DNA of 18,709 bases. Origin: JAUXFK01 sp034189035 (GTDB lineage Bacteria; Desulfobacterota; UBA8473). Below are positions 8,088 to 16,463 of the stretch, piece after piece (within the stretch, counting starts at the first letter, position 1; every line of letters begins with the position of its first letter). The notes beneath the pieces were generated by a model. It was not told where the DNA came from, did no database searches, and saw nothing but the letters and a program-made list of their open reading frames with translations. The DNA lies in contig JAXHVA010000083.1 in NCBI GenBank assembly GCA_034189035.1, positions 1 through 18,709 of the forward strand, written 5' to 3'. A program made the position numbers and the translations under genes.

Positions 8088-8358
8088 TTTTCTGTTTTTA
8101 TTCAGCAATATGGTTTAATCATTACGATTCATTTACCATAATAAAAAAATTGAATAATTTTAGACAATGAAATAGAAAGCTATCATCAACCTTGATTAGC
8201 TGCTTCTCGCGACTCCTTTCAAAAAGACAAACTGTGCAAAGGTGGCAAATCTTCTTATTTAGAATAACAATAAAAGTATTTCTAGATTCAATAAATTCCA
8301 GGCCTGTTCATAAAGTTGTATTTTAATTTTTTAGTAAATATTAAAAAGGAGGATTAAT

Positions 8359-9555
8359 ATGGGAAAGGCATTGGACGGTCTCAAGGTATTGGACTTAACT
8401 CAGTTTGAGGCAGGAACAACATCTACAATATTACTGGGTTTTTTAGGAGCAGATATAATAAAGGTTGAAAACCCAGCAGTAGGCGATGCAGGGAGATTTG
8501 CTTTTTCAGAAAAGCGTGATGAGGGAATCGATTCATTCTACTTTATCTTCCTGAATGCGAATAAAAAGAGCGTTACCTTGAATTTAAAGAGCGAAAAGGG
8601 AAAAGAACTCTTCAAAGAGATGGTTAAAAAAGCAGATGTAGTCGTAAATAACTTTGCTGTGGGAACCATGGAGGGCCTTGGAATCGGGTATGATTTACTC
8701 AAAGAAGTAAATCCAAAAATTATCTATGCCTCTGTCACCGGATATGGGACATATGGGCCTTATAAGGATTACCCATGCTTCGACATCGTTGCGCAAGCTA
8801 TGGGGGGGTTGATGGGAATGACCGGATACCCTGAAAACCCTCCTACAAAAGTGGGAACAGGCCTTGGTGACAGTATCGCAGCGATTAACTTAACGGTTGG
8901 CATATTGGCCGCATTGTACCAAAGAGAAAAGACTGGCGAAGGTCAGGAGGTTGAGGTATCAATGCAGGATTCGATATTCAATACATTGAGACCTGTATAC
9001 AATTTCTTCTATCTTATGGGCAGACAGGCCCCCGAAAGAACAGGAAATCAAACAAAGTTGATTGCTCCATGGAATAGTTATAAGACAACAGACGGATGGG
9101 TGGTAATCGGCATTCTTACAAACCCTCTTTGGGAAAATTTGCTTCGGGCTATAGGTCGGGAAGACTGTATCGGGGATGAAAGATTTGCTGACCCATTGAC
9201 CCGTGGGATGCATTATGAGGCTGTAGATGCTCTGATTGAGGAGTGGACAAGCAAGAGGAATAAGATAGAGGCCATGACGTATCTTGCCAGTAGAGATGTC
9301 CCATGCGGTGCTGTACTCGATCAAAGGGAATTAATGGAAAATCAGCAACTACAAGAGAGAGAAATGGTTGTAGAGATTGAACATCCGAAGAGAGGAAGGC
9401 ATGAGATCATTGGCTGTCCAATCAAGCTGTCGAAATCAAAGGTAGATATAAAATCCGCTCCTCTTCTCGGTGAGCATACCAATGAGATATTGAGTTCCAT
9501 GCTCAATCTGACCGATGATGACCTCACCAAACTCAAAGAGGAGAAAGTAATCTGA
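8359..9555 (+). CDS. Class III (CaiB/BaiF family) CoA-transferase
   Basis: A 398-residue family III CoA-transferase, which moves CoA between carboxylic acids through an enzyme-bound aspartyl-CoA thioester. The opening GLKVLDLTQFEAGTTSTIL and LGADIIKVENP (about 29-39) form the CoA-binding part. VGTGLGDSIAA places the catalytic Asp at residue 171, very close to Asp169 of formyl-CoA transferase. YASVTGYGTYGPY and GEGQEVEVSMQDS are further family signatures. A strong ribosome site AAGGAGG lies six bases before the ATG. Substrates cannot be inferred; relatives act on carnitine, bile acids, succinate/benzylsuccinate and others. The neighbouring synthetase and dehydrogenase suggest acid activation for anaerobic oxidation. 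It is separated from the oxidoreductase operon by about 445 bases, so probably transcribed independently. Confidence 0.92.
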   Translation: MGKALDGLKVLDLTQFEAGTTSTILLGFLGADIIKVENPAVGDAGRFAFSEKRDEGIDSFYFIFLNANKKSVTLNLKSEKGKELFKEMVKKADVVVNNFAVGTMEGLGIGYDLLKEVNPKIIYASVTGYGTYGPYKDYPCFDIVAQAMGGLMGMTGYPENPPTKVGTGLGDSIAAINLTVGILAALYQREKTGEGQEVEVSMQDSIFNTLRPVYNFFYLMGRQAPERTGNQTKLIAPWNSYKTTDGWVVIGILTNPLWENLLRAIGREDCIGDERFADPLTRGMHYEAVDALIEEWTSKRNKIEAMTYLASRDVPCGAVLDQRELMENQQLQEREMVVEIEHPKRGRHEIIGCPIKLSKSKVDIKSAPLLGEHTNEILSSMLNLTDDDLTKLKEEKVI

Positions 9556-9566
9556 TATTTGAAATA

Positions 9567-9582
9567 TTAAGGCGAACCTTAA
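9567..9582 (+). other. Small perfect hairpin after the CoA-transferase gene
   Basis: TTAAGG, loop CGAA, CCTTAA, starting 12 bases after the stop codon. The 6-bp stem has no T-run behind it, so it is at best a weak terminator or a 3' stability element. The adjacent ATATTT-G-AAATAT (9555-9567) is a second small palindrome. Confidence 0.3.
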
Positions 9583-9661
9583 GGGTGGTGTAATTCTTTT
9601 ACTCTACTATTTTTTCGCTTAAAAGTATATAGAGAAGGGACTCTGTCAACCAAAATACTAC

Positions 9662-9918
9662 ATGCAAAATAAGATGAAAGATGAGATTTTGAAGAATCTG
9701 CTTTTCGATCTGTTAAAAGTCGTGATTATCCTCGGATTGGTTGCTATTGGTTGTAGTCGCGATGATGGGGGGAGTTAGCCATAAAGGCAATAGTGATGAG
9801 GAGGTACCAGGTGAATGGACTAATTATAAAAGCAGAATTCGACTTAGACAATAACGAGACGATTGATTCTGTTTTATTAACAATACCTATGATTCTGACG
9901 GGAATATTGATTAAGTAA
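9662..9918 (+). pseudogene. Possible decayed small lipoprotein gene (two short frames)
   Basis: 9662-9778 encodes 38 residues with a hydrophobic stretch running into a lipobox-like end (VVIILGLVAIGCSRDDGGS, stop at 9776). Right after it, ATG 9796 opens a 40-residue frame ending at 9918 with a calcium-loop-like pattern (FDLDNNETIDS, Asp-x-Asp-x-Asn-x-x-Ile-Asp). Neither has a good ribosome site and neither is a normal protein alone. One reading is a former exported lipoprotein broken by stops and frame changes; the other is chance. No other gene is visible in 9556-10000. Confidence 0.28.
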
Positions 9919-10000
9919 GCCAAACCCTGTGACACTGTTAGCTATGAAGGGTGGGTACTGCCCACAAAAACTTTATTACAAATATAATGAAAAGGAAGCT

Positions 10001-10537
10001 ATGATTAGAATTAGAGTTCATGGAAGAGGGGGGCAAGGGGCGGTTACCTTTGCTCACATGTTATGTCTGGCTGCGACTTGTGAAGACAAGTTTGTGCAGT
10101 CTTCTCAAGGACAGACCTGGGATCGAAGGGGCACTCCTATGGAAGGATATGCCAGGATAGGGGATAAACCCATATCTGAAAGAGGGTTGATCATTGAGCC
10201 GGATTATGTGGTAGTCCTTGATCCCACAATAGTAACAGCAGTCAATGTGGAGTCAGGGATGAAAGACAATGGGGTCCTCGTTGTTAATTCACCTGTGAAT
10301 CTTAAGTTTAAACACCAATCCTTCTGTATAGATGCGACATCTATTGCACTAAAGAAGCTGAAGTCTCCGATAACGAATACGACGATGTTGGGTGCCTTTG
10401 CTTCTGTAACACATTTGATACGCCTCGATTCAGCTGAAAAAGGGGTGGAACAGATGCTCGGTAAAAAATTTTCAAGTGAAGTGATTCACAATAATATTGA
10501 AGCTGTGAGGGCTGCATTCAAAGAGGGAATCAGATGA
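10001..10537 (+). CDS. 2-oxoacid:ferredoxin oxidoreductase, gamma subunit
   Basis: A 178-residue gamma subunit of the pyruvate/2-oxoisovalerate:ferredoxin oxidoreductase family. The complex oxidatively decarboxylates a 2-oxoacid to acyl-CoA, or runs in reverse, using ferredoxin. The N-terminal signature RIRVHGRGGQGAVTFAHML (residues 3-21) and the following QSSQGQTWDRRGTPMEGYAR are diagnostic; VVLDPTI and NTTMLGAF also fit. ATG 10001 is preferred over the longer frame from 9929: AAGGAAG sits just upstream and the product then starts MIRIRVHGRGG as in relatives. First gene of a three-gene operon, overlapping the delta gene by four bases (ATGA). Confidence 0.9.
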   Translation: MIRIRVHGRGGQGAVTFAHMLCLAATCEDKFVQSSQGQTWDRRGTPMEGYARIGDKPISERGLIIEPDYVVVLDPTIVTAVNVESGMKDNGVLVVNSPVNLKFKHQSFCIDATSIALKKLKSPITNTTMLGAFASVTHLIRLDSAEKGVEQMLGKKFSSEVIHNNIEAVRAAFKEGIR

Positions 10538-10800
10538 AAAGGGAATATATAAGAGGCGGTGCTATCCATAATTCAGGTAATTCTCTGATCTTTAAGACAG
10601 GGGGCTGGAGGGTTTTTCGCCCCATCATCGATCTGTCTATCTGTAATCGGTGCAAATTGTGCTACTGGTATTGTCCTGACAATACAATCATCTGGGAGGA
10701 GGATGCTGTTGATATAAACTATGAGTACTGTAAAGGCTGTGGTATATGTGCCCATGAATGCCCAAAAAGTGCGATACAAATGAAGAGGGAGAAACTATGA
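10534..10800 (+). CDS. 2-oxoacid:ferredoxin oxidoreductase, delta (2[4Fe-4S] ferredoxin) subunit
   Basis: An 88-residue ferredoxin-like subunit that relays electrons from the catalytic subunit to external ferredoxin. Two [4Fe-4S] motifs are intact: CNRCKLCYWYCPD (about residues 33-45) and CKGCGICAHECP (about 69-80). The preceding RPIIDLSICNRC matches the PorD type. It overlaps the gamma gene at its start (ATGA) and the alpha-beta gene at its stop (ATGA, 10797-10800), which implies translational coupling and equal subunit amounts. Confidence 0.92.
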   Translation: MKREYIRGGAIHNSGNSLIFKTGGWRVFRPIIDLSICNRCKLCYWYCPDNTIIWEEDAVDINYEYCKGCGICAHECPKSAIQMKREKL

Positions 10801-12878
10801 GGACGTATCTGTCTGGTTCTGAAAGTCTAGCCCATGGGGTTCGATTGTCGAGGGTAGGGGTTATATCTGCATATCCGATCACACCCAATACCCTGGTTTT
10901 AGATGCACTGTCTGCAATGATAAATAGGGGAGATCTCGATGCCGATGCAGTGAATGCAGAGTCCGAGATTGGGGCAATGAATATATGCGCAGGAGCAACA
11001 GCTGCCGGGGTGAGGGCGTTTACCTGTACATGTGCCCAAGGTTTGGCATACATGAAAGAGATGCTCTGGATGGCTTCAGGAATGGCACTCCCTGTAGTGG
11101 TAGGTGATACGAGTCGTGCTATCGGCTCTCCCCAGACATTTTCCTCGGATTTTTCTGATACACTTTCAGAAAGGGATGCGAGTTTTATCCAGTATTACTG
11201 TGAGAATGCGCAGGAGGCCTTGGATTCCGTAATTATGGCATATAAAATAGGTGAGGATCCCAGGATACTCTTGCCCAGTATCGTTGTGATCGAAGGGTTT
11301 CGTCTCTCTCATACATATGAACTCGTGGATCTCCCGGATCAGGAGACTGTAGATCGGTTTTTGCCGATGTATGATCCGAAACACGCCTTTATTGACCCAA
11401 GGTATCCTGTAATGCAAGGAGGACCGGCCCTTTCCACGGTTACTTTTGACGGACTGAAATTTCAGCAGTTCTCTGCCATGCAAAAGGCAAAAGGGGCTAT
11501 ACGGGAAACATGTAAAGAATTTGCAGATCTTTTCGGCAGAGACTATAAAGGATTGGCAGAGCCTTATAAGACAGAGGATGCGCAGATCATTGTGGTTGCT
11601 ATGGGTTCTGTAGTGAGTATTGTACGTGAAATGGTAGATGAATACAGGGAAAAGGGACATAATATCGGATTATTGAAACTCAGATGTTTTAGACCCTTTC
11701 CCAAGGAAGAGATAAGAGAAGGCCTTGGCAATGCCAAGAAGGTTCTGGTACTGGACCGGGCGACCTCACCGGGTTCTGATGGGATAACCTATCTAGAGGT
11801 AAAGGCTGCTTTACAGAATTGCCCGGTCATCATATCTAACTATATCATCGGAAGTCAAGATATCCTTCAAAGGGATATTACCAATATATTTGATGCCACA
11901 TTGAAAAGAGAGGATGAGTTCGTTGAATGGTACAACCTCGAATTTAAGAAAGAGGTTTTAGAGCTCAGCGGATATGATAACTATCAAAGCATCCTGAATT
12001 CTGAAGATGTTGATAGACAGATCGAAGAAGGAGAGGGTATACAGGCATTGGGAAATCCATTCTGTCCCGGATGCGGCGGCCTAATATGTGCGAAACTCGC
12101 GTTTGGCATGTTGGATAAGAACACCTTTGTTACGGCCAGTTGCGGCTGCCTTGGTGTAATACCCGCGGCTTTTCCCCAGACATGTCTCAAGGTCCCTTGT
12201 GCATTCTTCAGTTTCAGCAGTGCAGGAGCAGCAGCGAGTGGTGTGGAAGTAGGGCTAAGGAAGAAAAAGATCGATATGGACGTATTTTTGCTGGGCGGTG
12301 ATGGAGGTATTCTTGACATCGGTCTGCAAACCCTATCCGGTGCCTTGGAGAGGGGCCATAATATCACTTACCTGCTTTACGACAATGAGGCGTATATGAA
12401 TACAGGTGTGCAAAGAAGCGGATCTACGCCTTATTTGGCAAGAACAAAGACAACACCAGCGGGAAAAAAAGTCCGAAAGAAGGATATAATGAAGATAGTA
12501 GAGGCGCACGAGAATGTATATACAGCAACAGTATCTCCTGCATATCCGCAGGATTTTATGCGTAAGGTTAAAAGAGCGAGGCAGTACAAGGGACCTTCCT
12601 TTATCCATGCGATTGCTCCCTGTCCTACCGGATGGGAGTACGATGCCTCTTTAACCATAGAGATTGCCCGTCTTGCAGTGCAGACAGGCCTCGTGGTGCT
12701 GTACGAACAGGAACATGGAAAGAGAACCATAAACAGGATACCAAAGAAAAGGAAACCGATCGAGGAATATCTGATGAAGCAGGGAAGGTTTTCTCACCTC
12801 ATCTCAGAACAGATAAGAGATATACAAGATGGCGTAGATAGGAGATTTAACGAGTTGACCGCTCAGTCTTTAGCTTAA
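10797..12878 (+). CDS. 2-oxoacid:ferredoxin oxidoreductase, fused alpha-beta subunit
   Basis: A 693-residue chain joining two subunits that are usually separate. Residues 1 to about 390 are the alpha part: VISAYPITPNT (23-32), NAESEIGAMNICAGA with the likely ThDP-activating Glu57, TCTCAQGLAYM, and the transketolase-C-like domain (GLLKLRCFRPFP). Residues about 415-693 are the beta part: Cys423 and Cys426 in FCPGCGG, Cys449 in ASCGC and Cys609 in APCPTGW as [4Fe-4S] ligands, and the ThDP motif from GDGG (501-504) to Asn530 in YDNEAYMNTG. Start 10797 follows AGAGGGAG and overlaps the delta stop. Pyruvate is only one option: the region after TCAQGLAYM reads TSRAIGSPQTFSSDFSD, unlike the IW.D pattern I associate with pyruvate enzymes. 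It ends 38 bases from the convergent peptidase gene with no clear terminator. Confidence 0.9.
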   Translation: MRTYLSGSESLAHGVRLSRVGVISAYPITPNTLVLDALSAMINRGDLDADAVNAESEIGAMNICAGATAAGVRAFTCTCAQGLAYMKEMLWMASGMALPVVVGDTSRAIGSPQTFSSDFSDTLSERDASFIQYYCENAQEALDSVIMAYKIGEDPRILLPSIVVIEGFRLSHTYELVDLPDQETVDRFLPMYDPKHAFIDPRYPVMQGGPALSTVTFDGLKFQQFSAMQKAKGAIRETCKEFADLFGRDYKGLAEPYKTEDAQIIVVAMGSVVSIVREMVDEYREKGHNIGLLKLRCFRPFPKEEIREGLGNAKKVLVLDRATSPGSDGITYLEVKAALQNCPVIISNYIIGSQDILQRDITNIFDATLKREDEFVEWYNLEFKKEVLELSGYDNYQSILNSEDVDRQIEEGEGIQALGNPFCPGCGGLICAKLAFGMLDKNTFVTASCGCLGVIPAAFPQTCLKVPCAFFSFSSAGAAASGVEVGLRKKKIDMDVFLLGGDGGILDIGLQTLSGALERGHNITYLLYDNEAYMNTGVQRSGSTPYLARTKTTPAGKKVRKKDIMKIVEAHENVYTATVSPAYPQDFMRKVKRARQYKGPSFIHAIAPCPTGWEYDASLTIEIARLAVQTGLVVLYEQEHGKRTINRIPKKRKPIEEYLMKQGRFSHLISEQIRDIQDGVDRRFNELTAQSLA

Positions 12879-12916
12879 TGGGGGAAAAGGACATAGAGAC
12901 CTTGATCGCGCGCGCC

Positions 12917-14296
12917 TTACTGTATAACAGAGAACCTTGTATAGGGACGATTCAAAACCGACCCCTGTTCCTTATCTGCTGCCATTTGCTCAGGAACAAA
13001 ATCTACCACTTTTAACTTCTGAATCATCTCTTTTTTTAACTTTTCAAAGTCCTCTACATATTTTTTGTTTACAGGCTTTGCAGACGGTGGATTATAGGAC
13101 AGGGGATTGATATAGCTGCCGTTTTTTATGAGCCTGTAATCGAGGTGAGGCCCTGTTGAGAGGCCGGTTGATCCGACATATCCAATGACCTGCCCCTGTT
13201 TTACATTCCTATTGGTTTTAATCCCTTTGCCATAGCGGGAAAGATGACCATATAATGTGGTATATGTACTGTTATGTCGAATCTTAACAGTTCTTCCGAA
13301 TCCCTTTTGCCATCCGGCGAGAATTACCTTTCCATCACCAACCGTTACAACGGGAGTGCCAGTGGGCGCAGCGTAGTCTATGCCCAGGTGGGGACGGTAA
13401 ATCTTTAAAATAGGGTGGAGACGTCTCTTAGAGTAACCAGAGCTGATATACCTGTATCGCAGGGGAGACTTGAGAAACTTCTTTTTTAAAGAATTCCCAT
13501 CTAAATCATAATAGTCTATGTGACCTTCATTATCCTTAAAGAGGATTCCCCAGTATTGATTTTCTTGGTTTATAAACTGAGCGCACAGGATTCTTCCGTT
13601 TCTAAGAAAGTCACCGTTTCTGTATTTTTTTTCGAATAGTATTCTAAATCGATCCCCCTTTCGAAGATCCACATTAAAGTCAATATCCCAGGCAAAGATC
13701 TCTCCTAGATCCAAGGATATCTCTGAAGGCAATCCCTCTTTAATAACGGCTTCAAAAAGGGAATTAGAGATCACTCCGCTTTTTATGTCAAGTCTGATAT
13801 CATGTTCTAGCTTTTCCTTTCTTGCAAAAAAGCCATTATTCGATCTATCGATAAGAAGAACCTCATCTTCATTAATTTCATATCTAAAATGATGGACCTT
13901 ACTGTTTTCAGTATTCACCTCTAATTCCAATCGATTACCGGGTGTTAAGCGATTCAGATTATATATCTTCTTCGAGGCCTTTAACAGATCAGGTAACTCT
14001 TTAGGATCGATATCATTTTTTACAAAAAGATCGAAGAGTGTGTCCTCCCTTACAAGTGTCTGTTCAATTGTTTTTCCACTTTTTGCAAGGGGCAGGGTCT
14101 CATTTTCAAAAGATTGGATCTCTTCCTGTTGTGAGATCAACTCGCCTTCAATCGATGGGGCGGTTTTCGTTTTATCCAAAAGAGATGAAAAGATGAGCCC
14201 AACACCAGTAAGTACTCCTGTCGCAAGTACAGTGAGAAAGAGGGATATTGTTATCGTATGGTTCAAGTTTAATATTTCATCTATAAGCCTTTTCAA
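12917..14296 (-). CDS. Membrane-anchored M23-family peptidase (MepM-like), zinc ligand altered
   Basis: A 459-residue protein with one N-terminal membrane helix (about 15-38), a periplasmic OapA/LysM-like region (ledger motifs VREDTLFDLFVKNDID and NRLTPGNRLELEV) and a LytM/M23 domain (about 285-400). The architecture matches murein DD-endopeptidases that cut peptidoglycan cross-links. Zinc ligands His303 and Asp307 (RPHLGIDYAAPTG) and the active-site His351 (YGHLS) and His384 are present, but the last motif reads GPHLDY, with Asp386 where HxH normally has the zinc-binding His. It may be active with Asp as ligand or act as a regulator of other hydrolases. The start appears to be TTG 14296, with AGAGGG eight bases upstream. 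Convergent with the oxidoreductase operon. Confidence 0.85.
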   Translation of the reverse strand: MKRLIDEILNLNHTITISLFLTVLATGVLTGVGLIFSSLLDKTKTAPSIEGELISQQEEIQSFENETLPLAKSGKTIEQTLVREDTLFDLFVKNDIDPKELPDLLKASKKIYNLNRLTPGNRLELEVNTENSKVHHFRYEINEDEVLLIDRSNNGFFARKEKLEHDIRLDIKSGVISNSLFEAVIKEGLPSEISLDLGEIFAWDIDFNVDLRKGDRFRILFEKKYRNGDFLRNGRILCAQFINQENQYWGILFKDNEGHIDYYDLDGNSLKKKFLKSPLRYRYISSGYSKRRLHPILKIYRPHLGIDYAAPTGTPVVTVGDGKVILAGWQKGFGRTVKIRHNSTYTTLYGHLSRYGKGIKTNRNVKQGQVIGYVGSTGLSTGPHLDYRLIKNGSYINPLSYNPPSAKPVNKKYVEDFEKLKKEMIQKLKVVDFVPEQMAADKEQGSVLNRPYTRFSVIQ

Positions 14297-14424
14297 TCTG
14301 AGAGCCCTCTAGTTAGTAATCATTTCGTTTAGTTAGGATCTTTAACATTGGATACCTCAAAAGTATCCGTCAAAGACCATCCAAATCATTAGTTGGCAAA
14401 ACAGTTTCTCTGGTTTAAAAAGGC

Positions 14425-15162
14425 TTAAAAAGAAAGCCCACCATCAACACCGATAAGCTGACCTGTAATATAGCTGGAATCATCCGATGCCAAAAAAATG
14501 AATATCGGGGGAATCTCCTCTGGTTCAGACATCCTGCCCAAAGATCTGGCAGCAATGATCTTCTTAAAGACCTCTTCAGGAATATTATCGTACATCCGGG
14601 TTTTATGGGATGGTGCAACCGCATTGACAGTGATTTTGTATCTTCCGAGTTCTTTTGCACATGCCTTGGTAAATGCAATGACACCGGCTTTTGCTGCGCT
14701 GTAATTTGTCTGTCCTATATTTCCTGATCTTCCTGCTGCAGAGGCAACGTTTATTATCCTTCCATAGTTCTTCTCCTTCATATATCCAATGGCTGCCTTG
14801 GTACAGCAAAAGACCCCTTTTAAGTCTACGGCAATTACAGAATCCCATTCCTCTTCCGTCATTTTCAAAAGGAGTCTGTCTCTGGTAATGGCAGCGTTAT
14901 TTACCAGGATATCTATCTTTCCGAAATGATCGATCGCTGATTTTATTATGTCTGCTCCCCCTTCCATAGTGGCAACACTGTTGTTATTACCCACAGCCTG
15001 TCCTCCCAATACCTCAATCTCTTTTAATACGGCATGAACTAGTTCAGGTGTCGTGCCGTTTACCACTACTTTTGCACCTTCCTTTACCATCTCCAAAGCG
15101 ACCAATCTTCCCATTCCCCGGCTCGATCCTGTGATTACTGCGACTTTGTCTCTTAATTTCAT
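14425..15162 (-). CDS. SDR-family oxidoreductase, FabG-like 3-oxoacyl-(ACP/CoA) reductase
   Basis: A 245-residue classical short-chain dehydrogenase/reductase, the standard FabG length. Visible: the cofactor loop TGSSRGMGR (11-19), NNAAITRD (88-95), the catalytic triad Ser141 (NVASAAG), Tyr154 and Lys158 (YSAAK), and the C-terminal YITGQLIGVDGGLSF. The usual Asn of the tetrad is Asp113 (VDLKG), a known SDR variant. The loop after NAVAP reads SHKTRMYDN rather than the common GFIDTDM. It could reduce 3-oxoacyl-ACP or act as a 3-hydroxyacyl-CoA dehydrogenase in oxidation; no fatty-acid synthesis genes are adjacent. Ribosome site AAGGAG six bases before the ATG. Divergent from the inositol-monophosphatase gene. 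Confidence 0.9.
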   Translation of the reverse strand: MKLRDKVAVITGSSRGMGRLVALEMVKEGAKVVVNGTTPELVHAVLKEIEVLGGQAVGNNNSVATMEGGADIIKSAIDHFGKIDILVNNAAITRDRLLLKMTEEEWDSVIAVDLKGVFCCTKAAIGYMKEKNYGRIINVASAAGRSGNIGQTNYSAAKAGVIAFTKACAKELGRYKITVNAVAPSHKTRMYDNIPEEVFKKIIAARSLGRMSEPEEIPPIFIFLASDDSSYITGQLIGVDGGLSF

Positions 15163-15217
15163 TTTTTTCTCCTTTTTTGGATGAACTAAAGTACCCCCTA
15201 TTCGATTTTCGCTAGGT

Positions 15218-15246
15218 TATATAGCATATTAACTTTTAAAAATCAA
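15218..15246 (-). promoter_or_regulatory. Promoter for the FabG-like gene
   Basis: On the minus strand TTGATT (15246-15241), a 17-base spacer, TATATA (15223-15218) preceded by TGC. Four of six matches at the -35 and good spacing; predicted start about 50 bases before the ATG. Confidence 0.5.
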
Positions 15247-15267
15247 GGTGAATACACAACCTATCTC

Positions 15268-15296
15268 TTGCAGGACATTAGCTTTTTTGGTAAATT
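15268..15296 (+). promoter_or_regulatory. Possible promoter for the inositol-monophosphatase family gene
   Basis: TTGCAG (15268-15273), a 17-base spacer, TAAATT (15291-15296). Both boxes match four of six consensus bases, so this is a modest prediction, about 60 bases before the ATG. Confidence 0.35.
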
Positions 15297-15362
15297 AGAT
15301 ATATACAAAGATGTTTTTATAAGTTTATCCATTAATAACTCTTTCATGTACTGGAGGTAAAC

Positions 15363-16142
15363 ATGGATGGAATATTAGAAGTTGCTCTTTATGCTGCTTT
15401 AAATGGTGGAAAAATCCTCAAAGAAAACTTTGGTAAATCTTTTAAGATCGATTTTAAAGGTGAGATCAATCTGGTTACTCATATAGACAGGCTTTCTGAA
15501 GAGACAATTGTTGACATTATCAGGGACAGATACCCTGATCATCAGATATTAGCAGAAGAGAGTGAGGGGAAAAAGAGTGAATCAAAATATCGATGGATTA
15601 TAGACCCTCTTGATGGTACCACGAACTACGCACATGGTTTTCCGTTTTTCTGTGTTTCCATTGCATTAGAAAAGGACTCAGAGATTATACTCGGTATTAT
15701 TTACGACCCACTTTTAGAAGAGCTTTTTATAGCAGAAAAGGATAAAGGAGCCTATTTAAACAAGAAAAAAATCACGGTCTCATCTACTGAAGATTTGATT
15801 CATAGCCTGCTGGCAACAGGTTTTCCCTATGACTTAAGAGAAACTGATGAGAATAACCTCGATCACTTCAGTAATTTTATCATGAGTGCCCAGGCAGTTC
15901 GAAGGGCGGGTTCTGCTGCTTTGGATTTATGCTATGTTGCTATGGGCAGGTTTGATGGCTTTTGGGAATTGAAGTTGTCACCATGGGATGTGGCAGCTGG
16001 AAGTCTAATCGTTAAGGAGGCTGGGGGAATCGTAACGGATTTTAAAGGAAGGGGTTTTGATATCTATTCTAAGGAAATAGTTGCCAGTAATAAAAAAATT
16101 CACAAAGAGATGGTTGAGGTATTGAAAAAGGGGAAGAATTAA
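15363..16142 (+). CDS. Inositol monophosphatase family protein (SuhB-like)
   Basis: A 259-residue Mg-dependent sugar/inositol phosphatase, normal length for the family. The metal site is complete: Glu65-Glu66 (LAEESEG), the signature WIIDPLDGTTNYAHGFPFF with Asp81 and Asp84, and Asp209 in SPWDVAAGSLIVKEAGG. The likely reaction is hydrolysis of inositol-1-phosphate or a related sugar phosphate. SuhB homologues also bind RNA polymerase and act in rRNA antitermination in some bacteria, so the role is not certain. A strong ribosome site (GGAGG) lies five bases before the ATG. Next downstream is the tRNA-Leu unit with its own promoter. Confidence 0.92.
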   Translation: MDGILEVALYAALNGGKILKENFGKSFKIDFKGEINLVTHIDRLSEETIVDIIRDRYPDHQILAEESEGKKSESKYRWIIDPLDGTTNYAHGFPFFCVSIALEKDSEIILGIIYDPLLEELFIAEKDKGAYLNKKKITVSSTEDLIHSLLATGFPYDLRETDENNLDHFSNFIMSAQAVRRAGSAALDLCYVAMGRFDGFWELKLSPWDVAAGSLIVKEAGGIVTDFKGRGFDIYSKEIVASNKKIHKEMVEVLKKGKN

Positions 16143-16175
16143 TGTCTTTATGCAAATAATTAATACGATAATGAG

Positions 16176-16204
16176 TTGACAAATAATCAGAAAAATACTA
16201 TAAA
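16176..16204 (+). promoter_or_regulatory. Promoter of tRNA-Leu
   Basis: TTGACA (16176-16181), a 17-base spacer, TATAAA (16199-16204): perfect -35 and five of six at the -10, as expected for a stable RNA gene. Predicted start near 16211, giving a 5' leader of about 75 bases that RNase P would remove. Confidence 0.8.
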
Positions 16205-16285
16205 TTACGCAATAGATGAGGTTTTGATAGAGAAGCTAGATGATAGCTTCCACATCATAGCGCTAAGATAAGCCAAAAATTGCGT

Positions 16286-16373
16286 GCCTGGGTGGCGGAA
16301 TAGGTAGACGCAAGGGACTTAAAATCCCTCGGGGCTTGTCCCCGTGCCGGTTCGATTCCGGCCCTAGGCACCA
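16286..16373 (+). tRNA. tRNA-Leu (anticodon UAA)
   Basis: An 88-base cloverleaf. Acceptor arms GCCTGGG and CCTAGGC pair with one G-T; anticodon stem AGGGA/TCCCT encloses loop CTTAAAA with anticodon TAA at 16320-16322. A long variable arm (GGGG/CCCC) marks a class II tRNA. The T arm is GCCGG-TTCGATT-CCGGC. Discriminator A and encoded CCA at 16371-16373. It reads UUA codons. The accessory region begins directly after its terminator. Confidence 0.97.
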
Positions 16374-16384
16374 GTAAAATAAAG

Positions 16385-16415
16385 GGGTTGACCATTTTTG
16401 GTCAGCTCTTTTTTT
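16385..16415 (+). terminator. Rho-independent terminator of tRNA-Leu
   Basis: Stem GGGTTGACC / GGTCAGCTC (nine pairs, two of them G-U) around loop ATTTTT, followed by seven T residues. It starts 12 bases after the tRNA. Confidence 0.85.
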
Positions 16416-16463
16416 CGGTTAAAATCGTCTATGAGTTTTCCTTGTCTATTGTCCGGAAAAATC

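Noticed and set aside
8243..8258. TGGCAAATCTTCTTAT as a sigma54 promoter
   Set aside because: The -24-like GG is present but the -12 GC is missing, and no bEBP gene or site is nearby.
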